The notes under the pieces are model-generated. The model did no database searches. It had not been told where the DNA came from and worked only from the letters and a program-made list of their open reading frames with translations. Position numbers and translations under genes: made by a program. A stretch of 64,000 nucleotides of DNA from Boswellia sacra (lineage: Eukaryota; Streptophyta; Magnoliopsida; Sapindales; Burseraceae): assembly GCA_013180625.2 (NCBI GenBank), contig SNVD02006955.1, positions 620,001-684,000 of the forward strand, given 5' to 3'. Position 1 is the first letter of the stretch. Each line of letters starts with the position of its first letter. Positions 22,789 to 35,600 of the stretch are shown in pieces.

Positions 22789-25700
22789 TGACATCATATT
22801 CCTTACTCCACAAACACCATTTTTCTATCCATTGCAATACAAATCAGTTGCCATATGCCATGCCATGCCATGCTATGCTTTGCTCTGCTAGTCTCACCTG
22901 ACTTTGCATATTATAACAATATGACTCATTGTTTTCGTTTAAGAAAACACACAACAAATTTTGATGAAATCTGGGTTTAAAACGTGGAGAATGATTTCTA
23001 TATACATATATATGGTTGTGTAGTTGCCTCTTGCCTGGACTTCTAGAGATCACTAACATGAATTTCTATTGGGAAATGAAAAGAAGGAAAAACACTCAGG
23101 CCCAGAAAAGCAAAAAGGGTAAATAAGAGTGGGACAATGAGAGTGTGGTGGGGTAGTAGATGACCCAAAATTTAATCATAGAACGGTGAAATGGGCAGGA
23201 TTCCAGTTCAAATTGTAGGCCTTCACTTATCAGGTTTACAGCTGGTGTCAAGCAAAGAAAGATTAAAAGCAGTGCACTATGCGCTCACCCATCTCATGCT
23301 TATTGTGATTTGTGAGGGTGAAGTGAGAGTTTCAACTTTCAAGGGTAATATAATTAATAGTTTTGGTGATGTGTGGGATGGAATAAATTAATGAATGAAT
23401 AATACTATTAACAGTTCAAAGTATGCATTCAGAGCAGAACAAAAACAAAAATACAAAACATATCACCAGGCTGGAAGACTATTTGGTCCTTTCTAAGGAG
23501 AATTGTGATATAAAAAATGAATAAACAATAGGCAAAAAAACAATAGGTCTATGGATTGGATGCCTTTTAAGGCCAAAGTACAATTTGAAGTGATCACAAA
23601 TTTTGTTCAAAGCAGCACATGGGAAAGATATTGACCTAACGCTAGATTCGATCGCCAGGCAGAAACTCGATGCAGTACATCGAGCTCAGATCCTAATCCT
23701 GCAATGGCCAGTGCATCAGCCCCCACATACACTTATATAACAACTTTAGAGCTTCTATTATTACCTTACTTTAAATTATCTGCATATTTCAGAGTCCCAG
23801 TTTGGTCCTCCAAAATTTCCTGTCTCTCCGAGTCTACTCTTCTATTCTATTTTGTTGTTTAGTCTCTTTTTCTTTAGTACAAGGAGCAACAAAGGTTGAA
23901 AGCAAAAAGAAAATATAATAACAATAACACTAACAACAATTTATAGTTATAGGAATCCTTCTTTTATTCTCCCTCCTTAATGCTTGCACTTGTCAGTCAT
24001 TTTCCTTATCACTTTTGTTACACTAGTTAAATGTCTGATTATATATATATAATAATGTTAGATTTACAACTTATATATAATTTCAATTCTATAATCTAAT
24101 ATAATAATTTATATATCAAAATCTTATTAAAAATATAACTTTTTTCGTTTTTTTTTTCTTCTTCTTCAATAAAATTTATCGATTGTCATACATAACTCTT
24201 CCTTTTCTGCTGTCAAAACAAGAAAGAAATATGGTTTTGTGCTAATGATTAGACAAATGAACTAGGTAATGTTGATTGGCCTTATTAAAGGTTGTTCTTA
24301 TCTTCTAATCCATCACCATAGTTACCCTAATAGAAAATTCATCAATGTGCACGCTTTTCTCTGTTTTGAATTGAAGATTTCGTTATTTCAATGTGCATGC
24401 ACCTTGCAGATCAATGTACAGAACAAGGTTCATGGAACTTGTACGTGTTACTCAGTGAAGCCTTAATATTCTGCAAATACACATCAATGATCAATCCCTG
24501 TCTCACACTCACAACATAAGAAAAATTTCTTAGCTTGTAACGCTGAAGAAATTAAAATATTTTTCAACCCTTTGTAGTATAATTAGATAGAGCATTATCA
24601 TACACTACCCCTAAGGTTTATCGTAATATCAGCTAGAAACGTAGTTTCAAATTTGAATCATTTCAGTCCTTAAGATTTGTATGTTTGTATCATCTAAATC
24701 CAGTTAACTAATTCCTTTTTTTTTTTTTTTGCAAAAACTAAATTAAACAATTGAATAATTATTTATGATAAAAATGAAATGAATGTTCCGCTTACTTACT
24801 GAGTATCTAGGTTCAGTTGAAGAAAATGACCTTATCCGTTTGTAAAAAAGCAAACGAAATTAGTCAACTGGACCTAGATAATACAAATACCTAAACCATA
24901 AGAACTAAAATGATGTAAATATAAAACTATATTTGTGGATGATATTATGTCAAACCTTAAGGGAAATTTGTGATGTTGCTCCATTACAATATAATTAACC
25001 ACAGGTTAAATTAATAAAACTCCATTATGAGAACCTATTTGTTATAAATAATTAAGAAGAGTTAAAAACTATTTTAGTCAGAAACGGCTTCCCTGGATAC
25101 ACCTTGTGTATGTATAGTGTAGCCAAAAAGTTGCTTAAATTTTTATACTAAATGGCACATATGTGTATATAAAATGTAGATAGCGTTGGATGTTGTATAT
25201 TATTGAGTTAATTATCATTATTATAAGTCTACTTTTCCCCTATCAATTTCGTGTTCAGTTAGCCAACTCTATTTGACTAATCTGATGCTTTGAGAGAGAA
25301 GCAATCCAATCATATTTATATAGAAATTTGCACAATTGCGCGTCTGGTCATTACTTTCCACTTACTCGTTTCCCAATCTAAACTAAACACATATTTAACA
25401 TATACCAAAAGCATATATGAAGGGTACTGAGTGATTGAATAATGCCACTCTTAAATGATTGCATCTCTTTTCTGTGGGAACCCCGAATCTTGCAGGGCCC
25501 CCAACCCTTAGAATTAGGGTTTGTGATTTCCAATCTCTTTCTTTAAATTAGTCTTTGCCTTGATGAGACTAATCATCTCTCCACCTCCTTCATTTTTATA
25601 TTGTCTGTGAATACAAAAATGGCATTAAATTTTGTTAATGGGTTTCTAGACTTCAAGTTGATTATAGTTCAAACCATTATTCATTGGTAGTACTAGAAAC

Positions 25701-27327
25701 ATTCCTGAAAGAGAATGGGAATATAATCAAACTAGGGAAGAACTGATTTATTTGTGTACAAAAGTTGTAATTAACTAGTACTTGACTAACATAAGCAACA
25801 ATTTGAATACATGAATGTATATATGATCATTAATCATGATGACCATGATTCAGTTCAAACATAGCTTGTGATGAAAAGGGTATGTTTAAATTGTGTCCAA
25901 AAGAGAATCCAATTGATAACCATTGGATCCTTTTCTCACTCTTTTTCTCTTTCATATGAGTGTTGAATCATGCCATTATTTTTGGCTTTGTTTCACTTCT
26001 GTTCCCATTTTCCCAGGAAAACAAACAAGATATGCCTATCTCACAAGCCACGCACACTTTGAATTTGAGAATAGTTTCTCTATCATTAGAGGATCTATCA
26101 GTGGCTAATAAAATGAGAGAGGATCTATTAATGACCCACAACCACCCACCAAGTAGGCCCTAAATCTTTTATATCATAGATGGAATGCGTCCATAAAGAT
26201 GCCTTATGTGAGTTGGAATCTCAGTAACCTTTGTGCAATCTTCTGTTAATTAATTTATGGTTTAAGCTTTTGTCAGTTCCTTAGTTAAGATGTTGACAGA
26301 AACTGATTAACTAGTGGGCAACTAACTCCACCAGCTTTGGAACATTATTGAGTTAGCAACGCTCTCAATAATCACCCATAATTCTAGACCAAATCCAGGA
26401 GGTGGTGTCACAATCCGTAACCTAATATTCACTACTTAAAAAAACTTTTTATTGAAAGAGGAGCACTTGCAACTGATTATAGGCATATTATCACAACTGG
26501 AACTCCAGCTGCATGGATCATTTGGTAGCCATATAATAATAGGAATAATTTTATATATACTACCTATAATAACCCAGCAAAAGCATTTTTGCTAGCATAA
26601 TCGAGACACCAAGATTGACAAGTTATTATAACCTCCATTTGGCAAACTCACCAACCCATGATACTCAAGATCTCCTGCAAAAGTCGTGTAGTGTGTGCTT
26701 AATCAGTTCCAATTTTATAAACATAGTTTACCAGTGAATAATCGTTTTATTATGTTGTTTGTATGGGTGATGAGGTATTTCTAGTACTAGCTAATATGTT
26801 TAATAACAATAGCTCGCTAAACACCTCATCACACATACCCAACCACACAACAAAACAGAAAAAGCCTACCACTGCCACCACTTCTCTACTAAACAGCTTG
26901 CAGATTAAACTAAGGAGAGATGGAGACAGAGAGAGGAGCTGAACTGATCAGGACAGGCCAGGGCAAAACTAAAGACAAATAGGACTTCATTTGCATATTT
27001 ATTATTTATAACAATTTCATTTCGGATTAATATCTGGGCTGGGCTGGCCTGGGCTGGGTTGGGCGAATCTATCTCTAGGCCTTGCAGAAATGGTTATAAC
27101 GTTACTCTTCTTCTCGCAATATAAGTTGTTTTATAATGTGGAAATGGAATACAGAAGAAGTTACATGTCCAACTTTAATGTTATTAAGATCCTGCATATA
27201 GGAGGGTGCTTCAACATCTGTATCTCATATAATATAAAATTCAATATGCCTGGTAGCACTCAGATCAAAACATAAACTCCCTCTTATTCCAGCACATCAA
27301 AATTCTTATCTTCAATTTCATAGCTCA

Positions 27328-30300
27328 CTAGCAATCTATCTTCAGGTCTTGAGGCCATCCAAACTCCTCCAGGAATGTGAGTACAACTCCATTTGACCAA
27401 CCAAAGCCAGTCTGCATCATCAAAGCATGCCACAAAAACTCAAATAAGTAAATTAATTTGATAAGAAGAAACTGATGGACAGTTTCAGTTCTACATGGAT
27501 CAAAAACGATTTATTATGTATTCACCTGTGGAATATATAGACCACCACCTCCAAATTCTCCAATCTTTTGCACATCATATTTTTCATGCATTGCTCCAGT
27601 TTTCTTGTATGCAACATAGTTGGATCTGATCCACCTCAAAGCAATGTCTTCAGCCATTGATCTTGCTTCTTGTGATCCCGATCTTGACAAACCTTCTACT
27701 ATCATATGTTGCATAGGAGCCCAGCCATTAGGAAAGTCCCTGTTGGTATTCGAAATGGTGACTTTTGTTATTGATACACACACACACACACACACACACA
27801 AAAATGCATGCTGCAGTGTCAATGTTAAACACGTTACTAACCATTGTTGACCTGATCTTGTCAAAGAAGTTGCAATTCCAGCAGCACAAACCAGGCCTGA
27901 ATTTTGAAGACTTTTTCTTACCTTCTCCACCACAGGAGTATCTATATAAACATTCAAAGCATTCTCAGTATTCACATTGAGACATTGAGACAAACCATCT
28001 CAGTACATGAACTCAAAAGACTGCAACTATATTTTAATGATTTTTTGTTTAGCACAACTTATTCCCTAAACTGGTCTCAGTTCTATATATCTTGACTTTA
28101 GATACGCTCAACATATCCCTGAACACATTATGGGAATTCGATAAAGAGTGCAATGAGTTTTGCAGATTCTGGTCCTTGAGATCAACACTTATGATCTACT
28201 AAAGTACTGAACCCCAAGAGCGCTAGGGCAAAGATTTTAAAAGTAAAACACTGCGATCAAAATAGCTTCTTTAATTGAATCAAAAGCATGTTGAGATCAA
28301 TAACAGAAGGTCCTGCATCATCTGCAATCCTTATTCCTCACTGCAGAAAAATAGAAAGTCTTAAATCTTCATAACTGACTAGCATTTCAATTAAGTGGGA
28401 CTATGGAACTATACTCAGAAGTCCCTTCCATAAGGGCTCATTTATCTCAGTAAGACTAACAGACGAGCAAATATGGCTTCCTAAACAAGGTTTAAATGAC
28501 CGACATGAGCCCAGAAGGAATCATGATAATGCTGTTAGGTTTCAAGTTCCTCAACATAATGGTAAAGCATTGCTTCCAAAGCCTGGCAGTCTACTAAACT
28601 AATTTCTGTATCTAGTCTGAGGTCTACATAAATAGTCACAAACCTAAGTTGAACAAATCAATCCATAGAGGCAAGTAGTTTGAAGCAAATGTGCTGTGAT
28701 TCTGTTTAGTAGCCTGCCATGTATGAGATTCCTGCAAGTAACAAAGCAATAAATTCAGAGCTGCTGAGAAACTTCTATTATCAGCTGACAGACTCCCTTG
28801 CATAGAAGTCACCTCGCTAGTAGTTCCATTATCAAGCCAGTAATCAAGCCATTGCCCCATCTCTTCGTTCCAGAAAACTGAGTTGATCGCCTGTTTTCTT
28901 GCTCGAGAATATTCCAAGAAACTCTCAGCGGTCTTATTGTCCCCAACAACTTTTGCAAAGAACGCAATATCAAGTTCCATCTGGACCATCATATGAAACC
29001 ACACTTAATATAACGAGGGCAGAGACATAGATCTCAAGACTTGCTAAGGAAGTAATGAGTTATACCCTCAGTATAAATACATTTAAGTCAACAGGTAAAA
29101 TTGATGTTGTAGACAAAGTGGTGAAATCTGAGGGATTCCTGCAACAAGACAATTGAATTAAATAAGCTCTAAACAATGAAAACCTAATAAAAAATGAAAT
29201 AGTCTGACATTAGAACAATAATGCAATTAAAGAAGTTATAACAAGAAAAAGAAAAAAATGACCTCATCCATCTTGTACTGAAATCCCATCCAGATTCTGC
29301 AGTCGAAGCTACTTCCCTGTAAAAATGCTGTTTCTTGGTATCATTCAAGAGCTTGGAAGCCCGCGCCTTGTCCTGGTAGACAGAACATATCAAAATTTCT
29401 CCCTCCAAGGTACAGCACAGACTTATGCTGAGTTAAGTACTGAAAAGAAGAGCATACAGTGGCGTAAGCTTCGGGCCTTGGTTTGTTCCACATTGCATAA
29501 TAACGACTTAATTTGTGAGGGCTTGACTGACCATTTCGGATTGTCACACCGTGCATTCCTACAACAGCAGTAGGTATAAGCTACAGAAATTCAAGCAAAT
29601 CAAAAAAAAAAATGTGTAACTCACAAAGTATGAAATTGTGACTCCAATATAAACAAAAAGGCAAAGGTAATAGGTAACTCATAGGAGTAAAAATTTAAAT
29701 ATTTGCTATACCCGTATTCCAAAACTTATATTCTTTGAGCAGAGCAGGAAGAGCCTTTCTAACCAATTCCAAGTCACCAGTTCTATTGTATACTGCATAA
29801 ACCATTGCACTCAGAAGGGGAGGCTGGCTGCAAAATATCCACAAGATACTTTACGTCACTCATAATGTTACAACTAACAATTTCAATATGCTAATGTGGC
29901 AATACTGGTGAATTGAGAAACTGAGGAGCTTATTGGATGTCAAATTTAGGACAATAATCAGAACTCCAAAAATAACTTGATACATAAAATTGCTATTTCA
30001 AATGTTTAACAACATATCACTTCATAGACAAATTGCCTTCTACATTCTGCCTCATAATCTGTTCAAAATGCTCTTCTTATTGTAGAAGTTGTATTTGTGA
30101 CAAGTAGTATTAGAAAGCTCTAATACAAATCCTTAGAAAACAAGAAACAAAATGAATATGTATTATTTTGGTTAATTCAATTTTGAAAAAAGTTGTAAGG
30201 TATTTCCGATGTGCATTATCCACAATAATGAGACATTCGATTCTAATGCTGGAGCCTTACCCAGAAAATGGAGAAAATGTAACAATGTAATTTACGTACT

Positions 30301-31394
30301 TAGTGGCATGCAACACCTTGAAGCTAGTGATAGTGAACTCACAGAATGATTCTCCAAATCCACCATTATTTGCTTATAAATGGCAACATTTTACATGTGT
30401 TTAGTATAGAAGACATGAAATGCTCCTTGCATCGAAATTGGCTTATTATTAAATTTTAATGACAGAGAAGCTTGAAAATTGACAACCAAGAAAATAGATA
30501 ACAAAAGCAAAAGAAGCATTACCTTCTATTGGTGTAATAGGCCCTTGCACCATTAAGAACATAACCATATCTATCTATAAGCGAGATGAGATTAGTCACA
30601 ATTGCTTTAGCTGTGTCATACATTTTACTAGCTAGCAAGCCCCTGCAATTAAATCAAACTCTGCCTTTCAGTATTACAAAGACAAAATTACTATCATTAA
30701 TGACAATTGGACAGGCATTGACATATTGCAAAGGGCTTGACGAATAAAGTAAAAGTAAACAGCTTCTAAACTTTGCAAAACCAACACTGAAAACATACTA
30801 ATAGCAAATTTAAAAAAAAAAAAAAACCCTGATAACCCAGTAAGAATCCCAGTAGTAGACCTCCCTAAAGCGAGATCCTGGAATGACAAATGGTTTAGGG
30901 AGAGGAAGCAAAGTATGCAGCTCAGCTCCATTGATAACAGAAGCAGACATTTTCCTGCTCAAAATTTTCCACAAAGAATGCACCTCAAGTGCCCATGCTC
31001 TCACTTCAGAATTCTCAACCTTAGGCAAAAACCCTTCTGGTTCAGGCACAAAATCCGCTGGTTCAGCATACAGAAGATCATATTCTGCAACCTGAAAGTA
31101 ATCATTGATGAACTTGTTCAGATCTTCAACAGCGACTTCCCCAGTTGAATTTCTTGGCAACTTGTCAAATGCTTTAACAGTAGTTGGAAGATTGGACTTC
31201 AACGACAAATCCACATAAAGTTTTGGGTCGAAGTGCTGCTTCCCGAAAGTTTTGAGGGCAGTTTCTTGTACACGTTGAAGGAAAGTAACTAATGGGGTTG
31301 TGGGTACTGCGGGGCCTGAATCAGTATCAGCACTGCATGGTTGTGGCGACAAAGTGAAAGCTTTTGCTTCAGCTTCAGCTTCAGCTTCATTCAT
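27328..31394 (-). CDS. Trehalase (GH37), left tandem copy, probably defective
   Basis: Trehalase hydrolyses trehalose to two glucoses. Exons by homology to the right copy: 30829-31394, 30523-30642, 29712-29827, 29458-29558, 29263-29372, 29066-29138, 28813-28980, 28644-28731, 27842-27941, 27526-27739, 27328-27411; 579 residues if spliced as in that copy. Family motifs are intact: PGSRFREVYYWDSYW at the end of exon 1, ESGWDFSTRW (catalytic Asp), the QQWDFPNGWAP signature split by an intron, and HEKYDV (catalytic Glu). Three defects appear. The upstream start used by the right copy reads CTG (31486-31488). A 7-bp insertion next to 31395-31414 shifts the anchor segment out of frame. The first intron begins GG (30828-30827) instead of GT, and use of the GT one base on gives an early stop. 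It may be a pseudogene or an altered soluble form. Confidence 0.75.
27776..27801. repeat. AC microsatellite in a trehalase intron
   Basis: An AC run of about 13 units lies in the intron that splits the QQWDFPNGWAP signature. The right trehalase copy has only a short AC run at the same place (about 33111-33123), so the tract has changed length since the duplication. Confidence 0.9.
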
Positions 31395-32657
31395 CGTTGT
31401 TACTTGTTAGCAACAAAAACAACGATATAAAGTGGGACAAAGTTGACCGTTCAATGTCGCGAGAAAGAAAGTGATCGAAGTATGCCAGGATTGGCGGATA
31501 CCAGAGAAGAGCTACTGTCAATTAGTGTTTATTAGTGATGAAAACATCGTTGGTTCTTTTTATAGAACGTTGAAATGGATTTATGGAGGCAGAAAAGGGC
31601 AGCACGGCTGTTTCTGTGATAGATTCTTTGCTTTGTTTTATAGTGATTGATGTGTGAAGTCTTTCCTTGCGGCTGTCGTTATCGATCCGTACAAGTACGA
31701 TAAAACTGGGACTACATGTCGGATTTGTGCAACTGTTTTGTTGGACTTCTGAGATTGGCCACGTGGTCCATTTGTCGGGGAAGAATTGAAGGCTCATTAT
31801 GCTTCAAAAAGCCAGCTTGCATCACCAAACTTGCGCTAACCCCGCTTGGCAGATTCAACAACTCATGATACTCAGATCTCATGCAAAATAATGTATGCTT
31901 GCTCGGATCCAGTTTTGTAAACATAGTTTGCTAGTAAAATAATCGACATGGGTGAATTGAAGAGCTTAATTATAGTTGTATGATAGAGCACAATCGTTTC
32001 ATTTTGTTGTTCGATATGGGTGATGAGGCAATTCTAGTACTAGCTATTATGTTTAATAACAATAGCTTCCTATACACCTTATCACACATATCCAACCACA
32101 CAGCAAAATGGCAAAAATATCCATTAATCGTCACTATGCTCCTCTACAACTTGACAGATCTGCTTGTTGGAATATAAAGCTACCGAAAAACCTACTACTG
32201 CTATCATTTCTCTAGAAAAATACTTGCAGCTAAGACTTATAGAGAGATGGAGACAGAGAGAAGAGCCGAACTGATCAGGATACGCCAGGGTATACTAAAG
32301 ACAATCATCACAAACCAGAGAAAAACTATACCTCATTTGCATGTGCATTCATACGAATTTTCTTTCAGGTTAACATGATGGGCTGGGCTGGGCTCGGTTC
32401 GACTTATCTATTTCTGGGCCGTGAAGAAACGGTTATAACATTTCTCTTCTTCTAGCAATATAAGTTGTTTTATAATCCGGAAATGGAATACATAACTAGT
32501 TATATGTCCAAACTTTAATGTTATTCAGATCTTGCAAATAGAAGGGTGCTTGAACATCTGTATCTTATATAATAAAAAATTCACAATGCCTGGTAGCACT
32601 CCACATAAATACCTTTTTATTCAAGTACATCAAAAATCATATCCTCAATTTCGTAGC
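31395..32657. other. Spacer between the two trehalase genes
   Basis: It comprises the short upstream region of the left copy (to about 31840) joined to the 3' flank of the right copy. An open frame at 31712-31924 (-) spans the junction but shows no domain and is probably chance. A GGGCTG-type run lies at about 32382-32396, matching the one downstream of the left copy. Confidence 0.55.
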
Positions 32658-35600
32658 TCACTGGCAATCTATCTTCAGGTCTTGAGGCCATCCAAACTCC
32701 TCCAAGAATGCCAATACAACTCCATTTGACCAACCAAAGCCAGTCTGCGACATCAAAGCATCCCACAAAAATTTAAATAAGTAAATCAATTTGGTAAGAA
32801 GAAACTGATGGACAGTTTCAGTTCTACATTGCTAAAACAGAATTTATTATGTGCTCACCTGTGGAGTATATTCACCTCCACCGCCAAATTCTCCACACTT
32901 TTCCACATCGTATTTTTCATGCATTGCTCCAGATTTCTTGTATGATACATAGTTGGTTCTGATCCACCTCAAAGCAATGTCTTCAGCCATTGACCTTGCT
33001 TCCTGTGATCCCGATCTTGACAAACCTTCTACTATCATATGTTGCATGGGAGCCCAGCCATTAGGAAAGTCCCTGTTGGTATTCGAAATGGTGACTTTTG
33101 TTATTGATATACACACACACACAAATGTGTCCTGCAGTTTGAATGTTAAACACGTTACTAACCATTGTTGACCTGATTTTGTCAAAGAAGTAGCAATTCC
33201 AGCAGCACAAACCAGGCCTGAATTTTGAAGACTTTTTCTTACCTTCTCCACCACAGGAGTATCTATATAAACATTCAACGCATTCTCAGTATTCACATTG
33301 AGACAAACCATCTCAGTACATGAACTCAAAAGACTGCAACTATATCTTAATGATTTTTTGTTTAGCAAAACTTATTCCCTAAACTGGTCTCAGTTCTATA
33401 TATCTTGACTTTGGTTACTCTTAACATATCCCTGAACAAATTATGGGAATTCGATATAGAGTGCAGTGAGTTTTGCAGATTCCGGTCCTTGAAATCAACA
33501 CTTCTGATCTACTAAAGTACTGAACCCCAAGGGTGCTAGGGCAAAGATTTTAAAAGTAGAACACTACTATCAAAATAGCTTCTTTAATTGAATCAAAAGC
33601 ATGTTGAGATCAATAACAAAAGGTCCTGCATAATCTGCAATCCGTATTCCTCACTGCTGCATATAGAAAGTCTTAAATCTTAATAACAGACTAGCTTTTC
33701 AATTAAGTGAACTGTGGAACTATACTCAGGAGTCCCTTCATAGGGGCTCATTCATCTCAATAAGGCTAACAGAGGAGCAAATATAGCTTCTTAAACAACG
33801 TTCAGATCACCGACACGAGCCCAGAGGGAATCATGATAACACTATTAGGTCTCAAGTTCCTCGACTCAATGGTAAAGCATTGCTTCCAAAGGCTGGCAGT
33901 CTGCTAAACTAATTTCTATATCTAGTCTGAGGTCTACATAAATAATCACAAACCTAAGTTGAACAAATCAATCCATAGAGGCAAGTAGTTTGAAACAAAT
34001 GTGCTGTGATTCTGTTTATTAGCCTGCCATGTATGAGATTCCTGCAAGTAACAAAGCAATAAATTCAGAGCTGCTGAGAAATTTCTATTATCAGCTAACA
34101 GACTCCCGTGCATAGAAGTCACCTCGCTAGTAGTTCCATTATCAAGCCAGTAATCAAGCCATTGCCCCATCTCTTCGTTCCAGAAAACTGAGTTGATCGC
34201 CTGTTTTCTTGCTCGAGAATGTTCCAAGAAACTCTCAGCAGTCTTATTGTCCCCAACAACTTTTGCGAAGAAGGCAATATCAAGTTCCATCTGGACCATC
34301 ATATGAAACCACACTTAATATAACAGGGGCAGAGACACGGATCTCAAGACTTGCTAAGGAAGTAATGAGTTATACCCTCAGCATAAATACATTTAAGTCA
34401 ACTGGTAAAATTGATGTCGTAGACAAAGTGGTGAAAACTGAGGGATTCCTGCAACAAGACAGTTGAATTAAATAAGCTCTAAATAATGAAAACTTAATAA
34501 AATTAAAAATGAAATAGTCAGACATTAGAACAATAATGCAAATAAAGAATTTCCAACAAGAAAAAAGAAAAAAATGACCTCATCCATCTTGTACTGAAAT
34601 CCCATCCAGATTCTGCAGTCGAAGCTACTTCCCTGTAAAAATGCTGTTTCTCAGTATCATTCAAGAGCTTGGAAGCTTGTGCCTTGTCCTGGTTGACAGA
34701 AGAAATCAATTTCTCCCAACAAGATACAGCACAGACTTAGGCTAAGTTAAGTGCTGAAAACAAGGGCTTACAATTGTGAAAGATTCAGGCCTTGGTTTGT
34801 TCCACATTGCATAATACCGACTTAAATTGTGAGAGCTTGATTGACCATTTTGGATTGTCACACTGTGTATTCCTACAACAGCAGTAGGAATCAGCTACAG
34901 AAGTTTAAGCAAAAAAAGAAAAGTGTGACTCATGAAGTATGAAATTTATGATTCCAATCTAAACAAAAAGGAAAAGGTAATAGGTAACTCATAGGAGTAA
35001 AAGTATACATATTTGTTATACCTGTATTCCAAAATTTATATTCTTTGAGCAGAGCAGGAAGAGCCTTTCTAACCAATTCCAAGTCACCAGTTCTATTGTA
35101 TACCACATGAACCATTGCACTCAGGAGGGGAGGCTGGCTGCAAGATATATCGCCAGGCTACTTTTATCACCCATAATGGTACAACTAAAAATTTCAATAT
35201 GCTAATGTGGCCATACCGGTGAGTTGAGAAACTGAGGAGCTTATGGGATGTCAAATGTAGGACAATAATGAGAACTCCTAAAATAACCCGATACATAACA
35301 TTACTATTTCATATGTTTAAACACTCTCCTCATATCTTCACAGACAAAATGCCTTCTACATTCTCTCACATAATCTACTCAAAATGCTCATCTTTATTGT
35401 GGAAATTGTATTTGTGACAAGTAGTATTAGAAAGCTCTAATACAAATCTCTAGAAAACAGGAAACAAAATTAATATCTATTATTTTGGTTAATTCAATGT
35501 TCAAAAAGGTTGTAGGTTATTTCCGAAGCGCATTATACACAATAACGAGACATTCAATTCTAATGCTGGAGGCTTACCCAAAAATGGACAAAATGTAACA

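Larger units (their letters stand above)
19875..27327. other. 7.4-kb stretch with no recognised gene
   Basis: I see no exon chain, rRNA or tRNA. Contents are the SDR promoter and leader, a foldback transposon candidate (20815-21225), a TE-like segment near 22020-22230, a GC-rich inverted repeat (22759-22788) and, at the right end, the 3' flank of the left trehalase with a GGGCTG-type run at about 27037-27065. Open frames at 23191-23391 and 25923-26163 look random. A non-coding transcript cannot be excluded. Confidence 0.5.
26640..31840. repeat. Left unit of the trehalase tandem duplication
   Basis: This block, trehalase plus flanks, matches the block that starts at about 31850 across exons, introns and spacers. 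Matching starts at or before a gatactcaagatctc/gatactcagatctc segment (26660 and 31869) and continues through gggtgatgaggtatttctag (26766) against gggtgatgaggcaattctag (32018), then through all introns. Boundaries are estimated by eye. Confidence 0.8.

Noticed and set aside
27620..27850. Plus-strand frames opposite trehalase exons (also 32953-33171, 30883-31148, 36202-36506)
   Set aside because: They mirror the trehalase exons in both copies and show no domain of their own.
31712..31924. 70-codon minus-strand frame across the junction of the trehalase units
   Set aside because: Its sequence spans the duplication joint, and the related segments at 26.6 kb and 40.9 kb do not keep the same frame.
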